Shown: piece by piece, positions 1-6,269 of the stretch
How the letters are laid out: each line of letters opens with the position of its first letter
Numbering within the stretch: position 1 is the stretch's first letter
Source: a halophilic archaeon J07HX64
GTDB taxonomy: Archaea > Halobacteriota > Halobacteria > Halobacteriales > Haloarculaceae
Direction of reading: 5' to 3'
Assembly: GCA_000416085.1 (NCBI GenBank)
Contig: KE356579.1
Location: 1,349,913-1,356,181 of the forward strand
DNA: 6,269 nt
The notes under the pieces: generated by a model
What the model was told of the DNA's origin: nothing
The model's input: the letters and a program-made list of their open reading frames with translations, nothing else
The model's database searches: none
Program-made: the position numbers and the translations under genes

Positions 1-105
1 GTTTCGTACTCGTTATCTCGTACCAGACCCGGATTACAATCGAACTGACCGCCGACGGTAATACGGGGTAGCAAGAGACAATACGACCGGACACGAACGT
101 CTGCC

Positions 106-1216
106 ATGTCGCTGCACGACACAATCGCGGGGCTGGCGCTGGTCGACAACCACGCCCACCCCATCGAACCCCTCTCGCCCGCCGGGATCGAGGAGACGTT
201 CCCGGGTATCTTCACCGAGGGGGCTCTCGCCACTCGTGATGCACGGCACACGCTCAACTACCGGGCCGTGCTCGGGGTACTGGCCGACCGGTTCGGCGCC
301 GACCCGGACGCCGAGGCCGAGTTGCTCGCATGTCGGGGCGATGTCGAGCACAGCGAGTACACCAGCGAGTGTATCGCCGCGACGAACACCGAGGCCATCC
401 TCGTCGACGAGGGGTTCCCCGGGATGCCGGCCAGGGAGTTCGCCCGCCACACCGACGCGGATGTGTACCCGATGCTCCGTCTTGAACCGGTTATCGAGGA
501 GTTGCTCTCCGAACACGGCGAGTTCGCCGCGTTCGAGACGGCGTTCCGGGACCGGGTAGAGGAGGCCCTCGACGGGGAGTACGTCGCACTAAAGACGATC
601 GCCGCATACCGCCGCGGACTGGATATCGGGCCTCGTGACCGTGCGGACGCACGCGCCGGTTTCGCCGACCTCCGCAGAGACTGGGACGGCCGGGTCGACC
701 ACCCACGGTTGCTCGATTACTGCCTGCATCTTGCACTTTCGATCGCCGGTGAGTACGGCTCACCGGTCCAGTTTCACACGGGTTTCGGCGACCCTGACGC
801 CCATCCCCGGCTGGTGAACCCGACTCACCTCGTCGAGTGTATCGAGACACACCCCGAGACGGACATCGTCATGCTGCACGGTGGGTACCCGTACGTCGGA
901 CAGGCCGCCTACGTCACCGCGACGTACCCGAACGTACACCTGGATCTCTCGCTCGCGATACCGTTTGCACAGCACGGTGCCTCGCGGGTGCTCTCGACCG
1001 CGCTGGAGCTGGTTCCGACGACGAAGCTCCTCTACGGCAGTGACGCTTTCCACACCCCCGAGCTGTTCGTCCTCGCCGCACGACGGTTCAGGGAGTGCCC
1101 TCACCGAGACCCTGAGGGGAATCGTCGAGACAGGGATCATCTCCGAGACCTACGCCGAGACTGCCGCCCGGCAGATCCTTCGGGAGAACGCAATCGAACT
1201 GTACGGTCTGGACTGA
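106..1216 (+). pseudogene. FluG-N/nodulin-6-like amidohydrolase (PF04909 type), frameshifted near its C-terminus
   Basis: This is a TIM-barrel metal-dependent amidohydrolase. The start at 106 fits the family, where the metal motif lies close to the N-terminus. Visible motifs are DNHAHP (His16, His18), LKTIAAYRRGL (Lys163), FHTGFGDPD (His224), MLHGGYP (His258) and LYGSDAFHTPE (Asp313). These are the usual barrel metal and catalytic positions, and the KxIAAYRxGL block is typical of the FluG/MtN6 branch. The reading frame is continuous to Glu330 (1093-1095). After that, frame 1 yields an Arg-rich tail to a stop at 1237-1239, unlike a haloarchaeal protein. Skipping one base (T1096) gives ...RRFREALTETLRGIVETG... 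and an acidic tail ending ENAIELYGLD, with TGA at 1214-1216. The corrected protein is 369 residues, a normal length. It is either a recent frameshift or a sequencing error. The gene is convergent with the M20 gene. Its likely substrate is a gamma-glutamyl or other amide, which is inferred from neighbours only. Confidence 0.85.
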
Positions 1217-1324
1217 TACTGTCGGACAGGGGTACCTGAACAGCTACGGGGCGCCCGGGCGGGAAACTCCGTGACAGATTGCCTCTCCCCGGATATCGGC
1301 TGCGGAGTATCCTGTCCGACAGTA
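1217..1324. repeat. 14-bp perfect inverted repeat bracketing 108 bp after the amidohydrolase stop
   Basis: TACTGTCGGACAGG at 1217-1230 is the exact reverse complement of CCTGTCCGACAGTA at 1311-1324, with 80 bp between them. The left arm begins on the base right after the TGA of the corrected amidohydrolase frame. I see no flanking target-site duplication (GACTGA on the left, GGAAAA on the right), so a tiny transposon-like element is not supported. A long-range stem or paired protein-binding sites are the alternatives. Confidence 0.6.
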
Positions 1325-1476
1325 GGAAAAACAGACAGTGTATCCACGGGCGGGACGCCGTCGACAGAACAGATTCACCTGACGGGTGAGTCTGTCTCCG
1401 CTCCGCTGCCCGACAGCGGGCACGAACCGGGCAGGCCGATACTCGCCTCCTCAGGCGAGCCCGAGCTGTCGGACAG
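1219..1476. repeat. Cluster of four CTGTCSGACAG palindromes
   Basis: The 11-bp sequence CTGTC-S-GACAG is a perfect palindrome around its central base. It occurs at 1219-1229 (centre G), 1312-1322 (centre C), 1406-1416 (CTGCCCGACAG, one mismatch) and 1466-1476 (centre G). The spacing of the first three is 93 and 94 bp. The fourth lies inside the last codons of the M20 gene, the others in the convergent spacer. I found no other copy in the window by eye. It could be an operator, a chromosome-organising site or part of terminator stems. Confidence 0.55.
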
Positions 1477-1483
1477 ACAGCTC
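1326..1483 (-). terminator. Candidate termination region downstream of the M20 gene
   Basis: Several short stem-loops lie at and beyond the M20 stop. They are GAGCTGTC/GACAGCTC (1463-1470 and 1476-1483), CTCGCCT/AGGCGAG (1442-1448 and 1453-1459, spanning the stop codon), TGCCCG/CGGGCA (1407-1412 and 1417-1422) and TCACC/GGTGA (1375-1379 and 1385-1389). On the - strand they are followed by a TTTTT tract, read as AAAAA near 1327-1331 on the + strand. Archaeal termination relies mainly on T tracts, so the T tract is the stronger evidence. No comparable T tract serves the amidohydrolase on the + strand. Confidence 0.35.
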
Positions 1484-2947
1484 CAGCATGATCGCAGCAC
1501 CCTCGACCACCGAGTCACGCTCGACGAACTCCCAGGGCTCGTGCGAGAACCCCCCGGCAGGACCGTACTCGACGAGCGTCGGCAGGCCCGTTGCCGGGTG
1601 GATCGCGGCCGCGTCGGTTACTCCGGGTGCGACGGTCACACCGGGGTCGTACCCCACGGTCGACTCCGTCGCGGCGAGCGCTCGGGCGACCAGTGGGTGC
1701 TCGCGCGCCGACGGGCGAGACTCGGCGATCGCAACGGGTGGAAAGAACTCTGCCGGGTCGACCGTCGCCGTGACAGACCCGCGGTCGTCCGTCGCGTCGG
1801 CGTGTGCCTCGACCGCCTCCTCGAACTGCTCGCGGATCTCGTCGACACCATCGGGATACCCCTCCCACCGTGGGAACCGCACGTCGAAGGTGGTCTCACA
1901 CCAGTCCGGGACGGCGTTCACGCCGGCACGTCCGATCTGGCCCTCATCGTCCCGGGTCACGTCGCCGCCGACGATAGTGGTTCCCGCGGCGACGGTCAAC
2001 TCGCCGAGCAGACGGTCCTCGACGAACGGCGCACCGATTCGCTCGCGGAACGCGTCGCTGTCGGTCGCCGCGAGCGCCGTTGCCACCCTGAGGACGGCGT
2101 TCTCTCCGAGATGGGGTGTCGCGGCGTGTGTCGACTCCCCCTCCGCCCGGAGGGTGACCCAGGCCAGACCGCGGTGGCCCACCGCCGGCACGAACCCGTA
2201 GGACCCGTCGAGGACCACAACCGCGCCCTCGGGGTCGGGGAACCGCGAACCGAGCCAGCCGTCACGGTCGCCCCACCCCGCGAACGCCTTTGCACCGACC
2301 TGTGAGACCTCCTCCCCGACGAGATGCCCGTGGACGAGTGTGCCACCCAACTCCGTTCCGTCAAGACCCTGTTCCAGCGCGAGTAACGCGCCGGCGAGAC
2401 AGACGATAGACGCCTTGTTGTCGAACGCGCCGCGCCCGACCAGTGCCGCCCGTTGTTCCTCCTCGCGGCGTGTCCACACCTCGTCGTAGGCGTCCCGGAC
2501 TGTCCGGCGCTCGGTGTGCCCGTCGACGGTGAGCGCGACTGTCCCCGGGTCGACCCGACGAACAGTCCCCGACGAGAGGTTGCACGGTTCGCCGTCCGGC
2601 CAGTCGCTCGATTGACCTGTTGCGACTGTGTCTGTGTGGCTCGTACAGACAAACAGTTCCTCGCCTGTGCCCTCGAGTACGGCGTGGCAGTTCTCTCGCC
2701 CTGGCTCGACAGGCCTCGCTGTCAGGGTCGCGCGGGTGGTTTCCTCCGTCAGGAACTCGTACAGCGCTCCGACCGTCGTCTCGGGGTCGTCGTGTGTCCC
2801 CTCTGTGCCGGTCACACTCTGTCGTCCCACCAGCGCCGCGAGGAGTCCCACCAGTTGCTCCTCGTGGTCCCGTATCCACGCTCGCCCGCGCTCGATTACC
2901 GCACGTTCCGCCGCCGACAGACCGCCTCCGGGTTCCTCGCCGTCCAT
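1451..2947 (-). CDS. M20-family zinc metallohydrolase (ArgE/DapE/CPG2-like)
   Basis: This 498-residue protein has the two-domain M20 plan, which hydrolyses amide bonds of N-acyl or peptidyl amino acids with a dinuclear metal site. Motifs in order are CTSHTDTV (ligand His104, catalytic-type Asp106), GRGAFDNK (bridging Asp176), GEEVSQ (Glu212/Glu213), VVVLDGS (Asp247, third ligand region), GESTHAATPHLGENAV (dimerisation-domain His274) and GFSHEPWEF (last ligand His469). All metal residues appear present, so it should be active. The His104-Asp176 gap is about 70 residues, against roughly 30 in typical members. An extra block of about 40 residues near 125-168 explains this. DNKAS replaces the common DMKGG. 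The protein is very acidic. The start at 2947 fits, with helix SAAERAVIERGR preceding the domain. The GS-like gene ends 135 bp upstream, so co-transcription is possible but not tight. The substrate is unknown; a gamma-glutamyl or N-acyl amino acid is the contextual guess. Confidence 0.93.
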   Translation of the reverse strand: MDGEEPGGGLSAAERAVIERGRAWIRDHEEQLVGLLAALVGRQSVTGTEGTHDDPETTVGALYEFLTEETTRATLTARPVEPGRENCHAVLEGTGEELFVCTSHTDTVATGQSSDWPDGEPCNLSSGTVRRVDPGTVALTVDGHTERRTVRDAYDEVWTRREEEQRAALVGRGAFDNKASIVCLAGALLALEQGLDGTELGGTLVHGHLVGEEVSQVGAKAFAGWGDRDGWLGSRFPDPEGAVVVLDGSYGFVPAVGHRGLAWVTLRAEGESTHAATPHLGENAVLRVATALAATDSDAFRERIGAPFVEDRLLGELTVAAGTTIVGGDVTRDDEGQIGRAGVNAVPDWCETTFDVRFPRWEGYPDGVDEIREQFEEAVEAHADATDDRGSVTATVDPAEFFPPVAIAESRPSAREHPLVARALAATESTVGYDPGVTVAPGVTDAAAIHPATGLPTLVEYGPAGGFSHEPWEFVERDSVVEGAAIMLELSVRQLGLA

Positions 2948-3082
2948 ACTACGTCTGTATCGGTCCGCTGCCTGTTTGCCGTTCCGGTTCGCGCTGGGGT
3001 CGCCTGTCCCCCCATTATTCGATAGAACGACCGACTGTCGATCCTCTGGCGAACACGTGTGGAACGCCCGATGGCACGTTGC

Positions 3083-4423
3083 TCAGAACGCCCGCAGGAG
3101 GTAATCCGCGTTCCACTCGCCATCCTCGTCGACAGATGCCTCCCACTCGCTTCGCTTGACCTCGAGGTAGGACCGGTGAAGCGTCTCGCCCAGCGCCTCC
3201 CGGAGGACGCCTGACGTCTCGAACTCGTCGAGTGCCTCGGCGAGTGTCGTCGGCAGGCGTTCGATGCCGCGGTCCGTGCGCTCCGCGTCCGCCAGTGCTG
3301 TGGGGTCTCGCTGGACCGGTTCGCCGGGGTCGAGTTCCCGCTCCACGCCGTCCATTCCCGCAGCCAACAACCCAAGCAAGACGAGATACGGGTTCGCGGT
3401 GTTGTCACAGGGTTTGTACTCGAGTCGGGTCGTATCCTGCGGGTTCTCCGAGTGTGCCGACGGAATCCGGACACACCCTTCACGGTTGTCACGGCCCCAC
3501 GCGGTAAACGCGGAGGCCCACATTCCCGGCCTGAGTCGGTCGTACGACTGAACGGTCGGCGCGGTCAGCGCCACCAGCGCGGGTGCGTGGTCGACGACCC
3601 CTGCAACAAACTGTCGGCCGAACCTGCTGAGATTATACCGCGAGTCACCGTCGGGGTCGGCCAGCACGTTCCTGCCATCCTGCCACAGTGACAGGTGGAC
3701 GTGACAACCGCTCCCGGGCATCCCGTCGAAGGGCTGGGGGGCAAACGTGGCATCGACGCCGTGCTGGTTGGCGATTGCCCGCACTGTCGATTTGTACAGC
3801 ACGTGGTTGTCAGCGGCCGCCACACCGTCGTCGTGTTCGATGACGAGTTCCTGCTGGCCGGGCCCGTACTCGGGATAGTAGTTCGACAACCCGAGCCCCT
3901 GTGCGTCGAGTGCATCGACCGTATCGAGGATAATCTCGTGGGCACTGTCCATTCCGTCCACCGCGAAACAGGTGCTGTCGTCGTACGGCTCGATACCGTC
4001 CTCACCCTGACGAACGAGATAGTACTCACCCTCGAAGGCGGCCGACGGCGTCACGTCGAGACCCTCGAGAAAGGCTCGGAGTTGGGACCGCGGGTCCGCG
4101 TCCCACGCCGTTCCGTCGAGTTCGTACATATCACACAGCATCGTTGCTGTTCGGTCGGCGTACGGTGTGGTGGTGAACGTCTCCGGGTCGGGCCGCAACC
4201 GGACCTCACCGACGGGTCCGAAACTCCCGCCGTCAACCAGGGCGTCCAGGGCATTGAACGACTGCATCCCCTTTGTGACGTTGGCACCCTCCTCGAATAC
4301 CGTGTCCAGATCGTCTGCTTCGAGTACCCGTCCTCTGGGAACACCGCTGTTGTTTACGAACACCAGGCGGAGTAGTTTGATATTCTCTGCGTCGATAGTC
4401 CGCTCGATTGTCGGTCTGTCCAT
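3083..4423 (-). CDS. Glutamine-synthetase-fold ligase, probably a gamma-glutamyl-amine ligase rather than true GlnA
   Basis: This 446-residue protein has a full GS beta-grasp N-domain (about 14-100) and catalytic domain (about 110-446). Catalytic landmarks are FEGEYYLV (Glu131, Glu133), PEYGPGQQEL (Glu185, Glu192), GSGCHVHLSL (His241, His243), SYDRLRPG (Arg296), RDNREGCVRIP (Arg314, Arg319) and TRLEYKPCDNTANPYL (Arg333, Glu335). ATP and metal residues are therefore kept. Aligned by eye to enteric GlnA, Glu327 (ammonium site, flap) falls on Trp302 and Arg359 on Lys337. The Tyr adenylylation motif is absent. These changes are usual in GS paralogues that ligate amines (PuuA, IpuC, FluG-like), which form gamma-glutamyl amides using ATP. 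I chose ATG at 4423 because the family begins close to KLLRLVFVNNSG; an upstream ATG at 4462 would add 13 residues with no family resemblance. The M20 gene follows and the FAD oxidase gene lies upstream on the same strand. The substrate amine is unknown. Confidence 0.93.
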   Translation of the reverse strand: MDRPTIERTIDAENIKLLRLVFVNNSGVPRGRVLEADDLDTVFEEGANVTKGMQSFNALDALVDGGSFGPVGEVRLRPDPETFTTTPYADRTATMLCDMYELDGTAWDADPRSQLRAFLEGLDVTPSAAFEGEYYLVRQGEDGIEPYDDSTCFAVDGMDSAHEIILDTVDALDAQGLGLSNYYPEYGPGQQELVIEHDDGVAAADNHVLYKSTVRAIANQHGVDATFAPQPFDGMPGSGCHVHLSLWQDGRNVLADPDGDSRYNLSRFGRQFVAGVVDHAPALVALTAPTVQSYDRLRPGMWASAFTAWGRDNREGCVRIPSAHSENPQDTTRLEYKPCDNTANPYLVLLGLLAAGMDGVERELDPGEPVQRDPTALADAERTDRGIERLPTTLAEALDEFETSGVLREALGETLHRSYLEVKRSEWEASVDEDGEWNADYLLRAF

Positions 4424-4853
4424 TGTACTGTAACGTTTCGGTTCGCGAGCTATCGTCCACACAAGCCGATGGATGCGTCCACAATCACCCGTCTGGCCGA
4501 TGTGGGGTTACCGAGGTGTACGCAACAGTTCGGATTAAATGTTTGGAGTCGACCACTGTCCAGATCGGCCGAGTCCGATGCACGCGAACGTTCGAAACCA
4601 TGCTTCGGCGGAGTCAGGTCGACGTGGTGGAACTCTGTGACAACCGGGTCGGTGCGTGTCCGGGGACCCTCGAAACGCCGGGAACACTGTCAGCGGTTCC
4701 TGAACCGGTCGAGTCCTGCACAGCAGTTGAACTGATCTCCCGAATGTCGCTCACACAATCAGCCGTTTCGAACTCCGAGTAAGCGCGACACCGACAGCAC
4801 AGAACCGTCCGATACGGGACGTCGTAACCGAGTCTATCGACCCACATCGACAG
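4424..4853. other. Stretch with no convincing gene
   Basis: About 430 bp between the GS-like start and the doubtful small ORF. Short open frames exist on both strands, but none has recognisable motifs, a haloarchaeal acidic composition or a plausible start. Two perfect palindromes stand out: CGAACGTTCG at 4585-4594 and CGGTTC-CT-GAACCG at 4694-4707. They could be operators for the flanking genes or chance. The possible TATA box near 4536 also lies here. Base composition is lower in GC than the M20 gene. It may hold a regulatory region or a decayed gene that I cannot identify. Confidence 0.4.
4534..4539 (-). promoter_or_regulatory. Possible archaeal TATA box upstream of the GS-like gene
   Basis: Read on the - strand this is CCAAACATTTAATCC, a TTTAAT core with a purine-rich BRE-like stretch just upstream. 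Transcription would start about 25 nt downstream, near 4510, giving a leader of about 90 nt to ATG 4423. I see no good TATA element about 27 nt before 4423 that would support a leaderless start. This is a weak call from motif only. Confidence 0.25.
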
Positions 4854-5057
4854 TCACTCCCGGGCAGTTACTTTACCGAGTCCCCCAGTATCTGTTGCAG
4901 ACGAGGAAACGCCAGTTGACCCGACAACAGTCACCTCCTTCGCAAACAACCGGGTCCTCTGTCGGTCGTCGGCTGTGGCGAGTGTAGACTCACAGATCTT
5001 TTGTTCTGTATTCACGGCCTCCTCACTCCGCGGGAGGGGAATGTAGTGCGACCCCAT
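4854..5057 (-). CDS. Doubtful small ORF after the FAD oxidoreductase
   Basis: A 67-codon frame starts with ATG at 5057, only 9 bp after the TAG of the FAD oxidoreductase, in the same direction. The product begins MGSHYIPLPRSEEAV and ends GGLGKVTARE. It is rich in Ser and Thr, has no membrane segment, no Cys pairs and no motif I recognise. Third-position GC is about 60 percent, close to that of the upstream gene and below the M20 gene. It may be a small coupled protein, a remnant of a longer gene or a chance frame. I do not assign a function. Confidence 0.25.
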   Translation of the reverse strand: MGSHYIPLPRSEEAVNTEQKICESTLATADDRQRTRLFAKEVTVVGSTGVSSSATDTGGLGKVTARE

Positions 5058-5066
5058 CGGCGTTGG

Positions 5067-6173
5067 CTAGAACTGTATATCTGTCACAGAGAGTGTCCTG
5101 TCTGAGGAGAGTAGCTCTTTGTTTATGATGTTCGTCTCACCCGGGAGTATCATCCGTTTCACAACGCTCGCTGCACCGGGGGCCTGCATGAACCCGTGCC
5201 CACTGAATCCACACACGTGAACGATACTCCCTGTTTGCTCGATTATCGGGATCCTGCTCGGTGTCATAGCGTAATGGCCCGTTCTGACCTCGTCGACAGA
5301 CGCGTCCGAGATCCGATTGTACGTCTCGGAGCCGTATTTTTTCAGTAGATGACCGTACGAGTCGTCTGCCCGCTTGCTGTGGAAGTGACCGCCGGCGTAG
5401 AGCGTGTTGTTGTGGCCGGGTAGCATGTAGAACCCGGTGTCGATATCGACCACCAACGGCATCTCTGGGTCGACTGTTCTATCCAGAACGGCCAACTTTC
5501 GCGTGCTCGACTCGACAGGTAGTGTCTCGCCTGTGAGCTGTGCGATCTCGTTTGCCCAGATGCCGGAGGCGTTGATCACAGTGTCTGAATACTCCGTCGA
5601 GTCGGTTGTCTCCACCCTGCACCGGGTCCCCTCGTCTTCTATCGCAGTAACCTCCTCACCCGTTCGTATACGGACAGTGTTACGCTCACACAGGTGTCTG
5701 ATGCTGTCGACAGTCCTCGTGGAGTTCGAGACAGCCGATATCGGCGAGAACAACCCGGTCTGGTAGCTGTCTATCTCCTCGGTGGTGAACTCCCCCGGGT
5801 CGACCGGTTGCCGTATCTCGGCGGGGAACCCGTTCGATATCTGTCGGTACCGCTCTCTCTGTAGGGTGCTCGAGGTTTCGTCGTCGTTCGTGAGAAAGAG
5901 ATATCCGTTTCTCCGGAACCCGGTCGCAGACGTTTCGCTCAGCGTCGACCAGAACTGGAGTCCCTTGTGTGCCAGATACAGATTGATCGGATGTCTGTAC
6001 ACCGTTCGTATACCGTACCCTGCAACCGCAGTTGACTGGCTACCGACACTCTCACCTTTCTCGATTATATCTATCTGATAGTCGGTCCCGGATCCGGCAG
6101 TGCTCCGGGCCAGCGAGAGTCCAGTTACGAGCCCAATGACACCACCGCCGATTATACTCACCTTCCTACTCAT
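5067..6173 (-). CDS. FAD-dependent oxidoreductase, DAO family (sarcosine/glycine oxidase SoxB/PuuB-like)
   Basis: This 368-residue protein has a Rossmann FAD site at the N-terminus: VSIIGGGVIG (Gly9, Gly11, Gly14) and the acidic ribose contact Glu38 in IIEKG. Family blocks follow: AGYGIRTVYRHP (51-62), VINASGIWANEI (199-210), GGHFHSKRADDS (261-272), HYAMTPSRIPII (300-311, usually TPDxxPIIG) and GFSGHGFMQAPG (322-333). These proteins oxidise C-N bonds of N-substituted glycines, D-amino acids or gamma-glutamyl amines, passing electrons to O2 or another acceptor. Length is normal and the end looks complete. I chose ATG 6173 because the FAD motif normally begins within the first ten residues; ATG 6179 (two residues longer) is equally possible and ATG 6206 less so. 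The gene is about 53-55 percent GC in sampled stretches, lower than the M20 gene. It is upstream of the GS-like ligase on the same strand, separated by about 640 bp, so co-transcription is uncertain. The substrate is unknown. Confidence 0.9.
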   Translation of the reverse strand: MSRKVSIIGGGVIGLVTGLSLARSTAGSGTDYQIDIIEKGESVGSQSTAVAGYGIRTVYRHPINLYLAHKGLQFWSTLSETSATGFRRNGYLFLTNDDETSSTLQRERYRQISNGFPAEIRQPVDPGEFTTEEIDSYQTGLFSPISAVSNSTRTVDSIRHLCERNTVRIRTGEEVTAIEDEGTRCRVETTDSTEYSDTVINASGIWANEIAQLTGETLPVESSTRKLAVLDRTVDPEMPLVVDIDTGFYMLPGHNNTLYAGGHFHSKRADDSYGHLLKKYGSETYNRISDASVDEVRTGHYAMTPSRIPIIEQTGSIVHVCGFSGHGFMQAPGAASVVKRMILPGETNIINKELLSSDRTLSVTDIQF

Positions 6174-6260
6174 ACCCATGTATGATACACTACACTCGAT
6201 AGTCATAGCTGTATCGACAGTGGCTCAATCTGAACACCGCCAGTTGCAGTGTGGTCAGAG

Positions 6261-6266
6261 TTTAAT
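6261..6266 (-). promoter_or_regulatory. Weak AT-rich promoter candidate for the FAD oxidoreductase
   Basis: The - strand reads AAGATTAAACTC at the right edge, the only AT-rich element upstream of the FAD oxidoreductase in the window. A start about 25 nt downstream would leave a leader of some 55-60 nt to ATG 6179. No clear TATA sits at the leaderless distance from any of the three candidate ATGs. This is a weak call, and the upstream context is cut by the window edge. Confidence 0.15.
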
Positions 6267-6269
6267 CTT

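Noticed and set aside
2..71. Open tails in + frames 2 and 3 that could be the end of an upstream gene
   Set aside because: Two frames are open (stops at 59-61 and 69-71) and the stretch is too short to choose between them or recognise a family.
34..516. 160-codon open frame on the - strand overlapping the amidohydrolase start
   Set aside because: It is antisense to the HxH metal region of the amidohydrolase and has no recognisable domain.
1217..1480. CRISPR-like reading of the regularly spaced 11-bp repeats
   Set aside because: The repeats are only 11 bp, the spacing is about 93 bp and then 60 bp, one copy lies in a coding region and no cas gene is present.
1271..2305. 344-codon open frame on the + strand, antisense to the M20 gene
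   Set aside because: It is Arg-rich with no motifs and mirrors a clear M20 enzyme with all metal ligands. Long antisense frames are expected in GC-rich haloarchaeal DNA.
3695..4375. 226-codon open frame on the + strand, antisense to the GS-like gene
   Set aside because: Val-rich composition with no family features; it is a shadow of a gene with full GS motifs.
4408..4782. 124-codon + strand frame between the ligase and oxidase genes
   Set aside because: It starts antisense inside the GS-like gene, is Cys-rich and unlike haloarchaeal proteins, with no motif.
4614..4847. 77-codon - strand frame starting MWVDRLGYDVPYRTVLCCRC
   Set aside because: One CxxC only, then a Ser/Thr-rich low-information tail; not enough for a zinc-finger protein and no coding support.

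Overview
The window looks like chromosomal DNA of a halophilic archaeon (class Halobacteria). The coding regions are GC-rich, and most of the proteins are strongly acidic and poor in lysine. No Shine-Dalgarno sequence precedes any of the main starts, as expected for mostly leaderless haloarchaeal transcripts. I cannot place the genus from sequence alone.

Layout. On the + strand, 106-1216 encodes a PF04909-type amidohydrolase related to the N-terminal half of FluG/nodulin-6 proteins. It carries a one-base frameshift near 1096. Positions 1217-1450 form a convergent intergenic stretch with inverted repeats and a cluster of a CTGTCSGACAG palindrome. On the - strand, read from the right edge leftwards, are a DAO-family FAD oxidoreductase (6173-5067), a doubtful 67-codon ORF (5057-4854), about 430 bp with no convincing gene, a glutamine-synthetase-fold ligase (4423-3083) and an M20 metallohydrolase (2947-1451).

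How the genes may work together. The set contains a GS-fold ligase, a FAD amine/amino-acid oxidase and two metal-dependent hydrolases. This matches the logic of gamma-glutamylated amine metabolism: an amine is capped with glutamate, the capped amine is oxidised, and the gamma-glutamyl or acyl group is hydrolysed off. The ligase and amidohydrolase are also the two halves that are fused in FluG-type proteins. The ligase keeps its ATP/metal residues but appears to have Trp where canonical glutamine synthetase has the ammonium-deprotonating Glu, and Lys where it has the glutamate-carboxylate Arg. It is therefore unlikely to make glutamine. The pathway assignment is an inference from gene content; the substrate cannot be read from the sequence.

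The FAD oxidoreductase and the gap beside it are visibly less GC-rich than the M20 gene, so the right third may have a different history.
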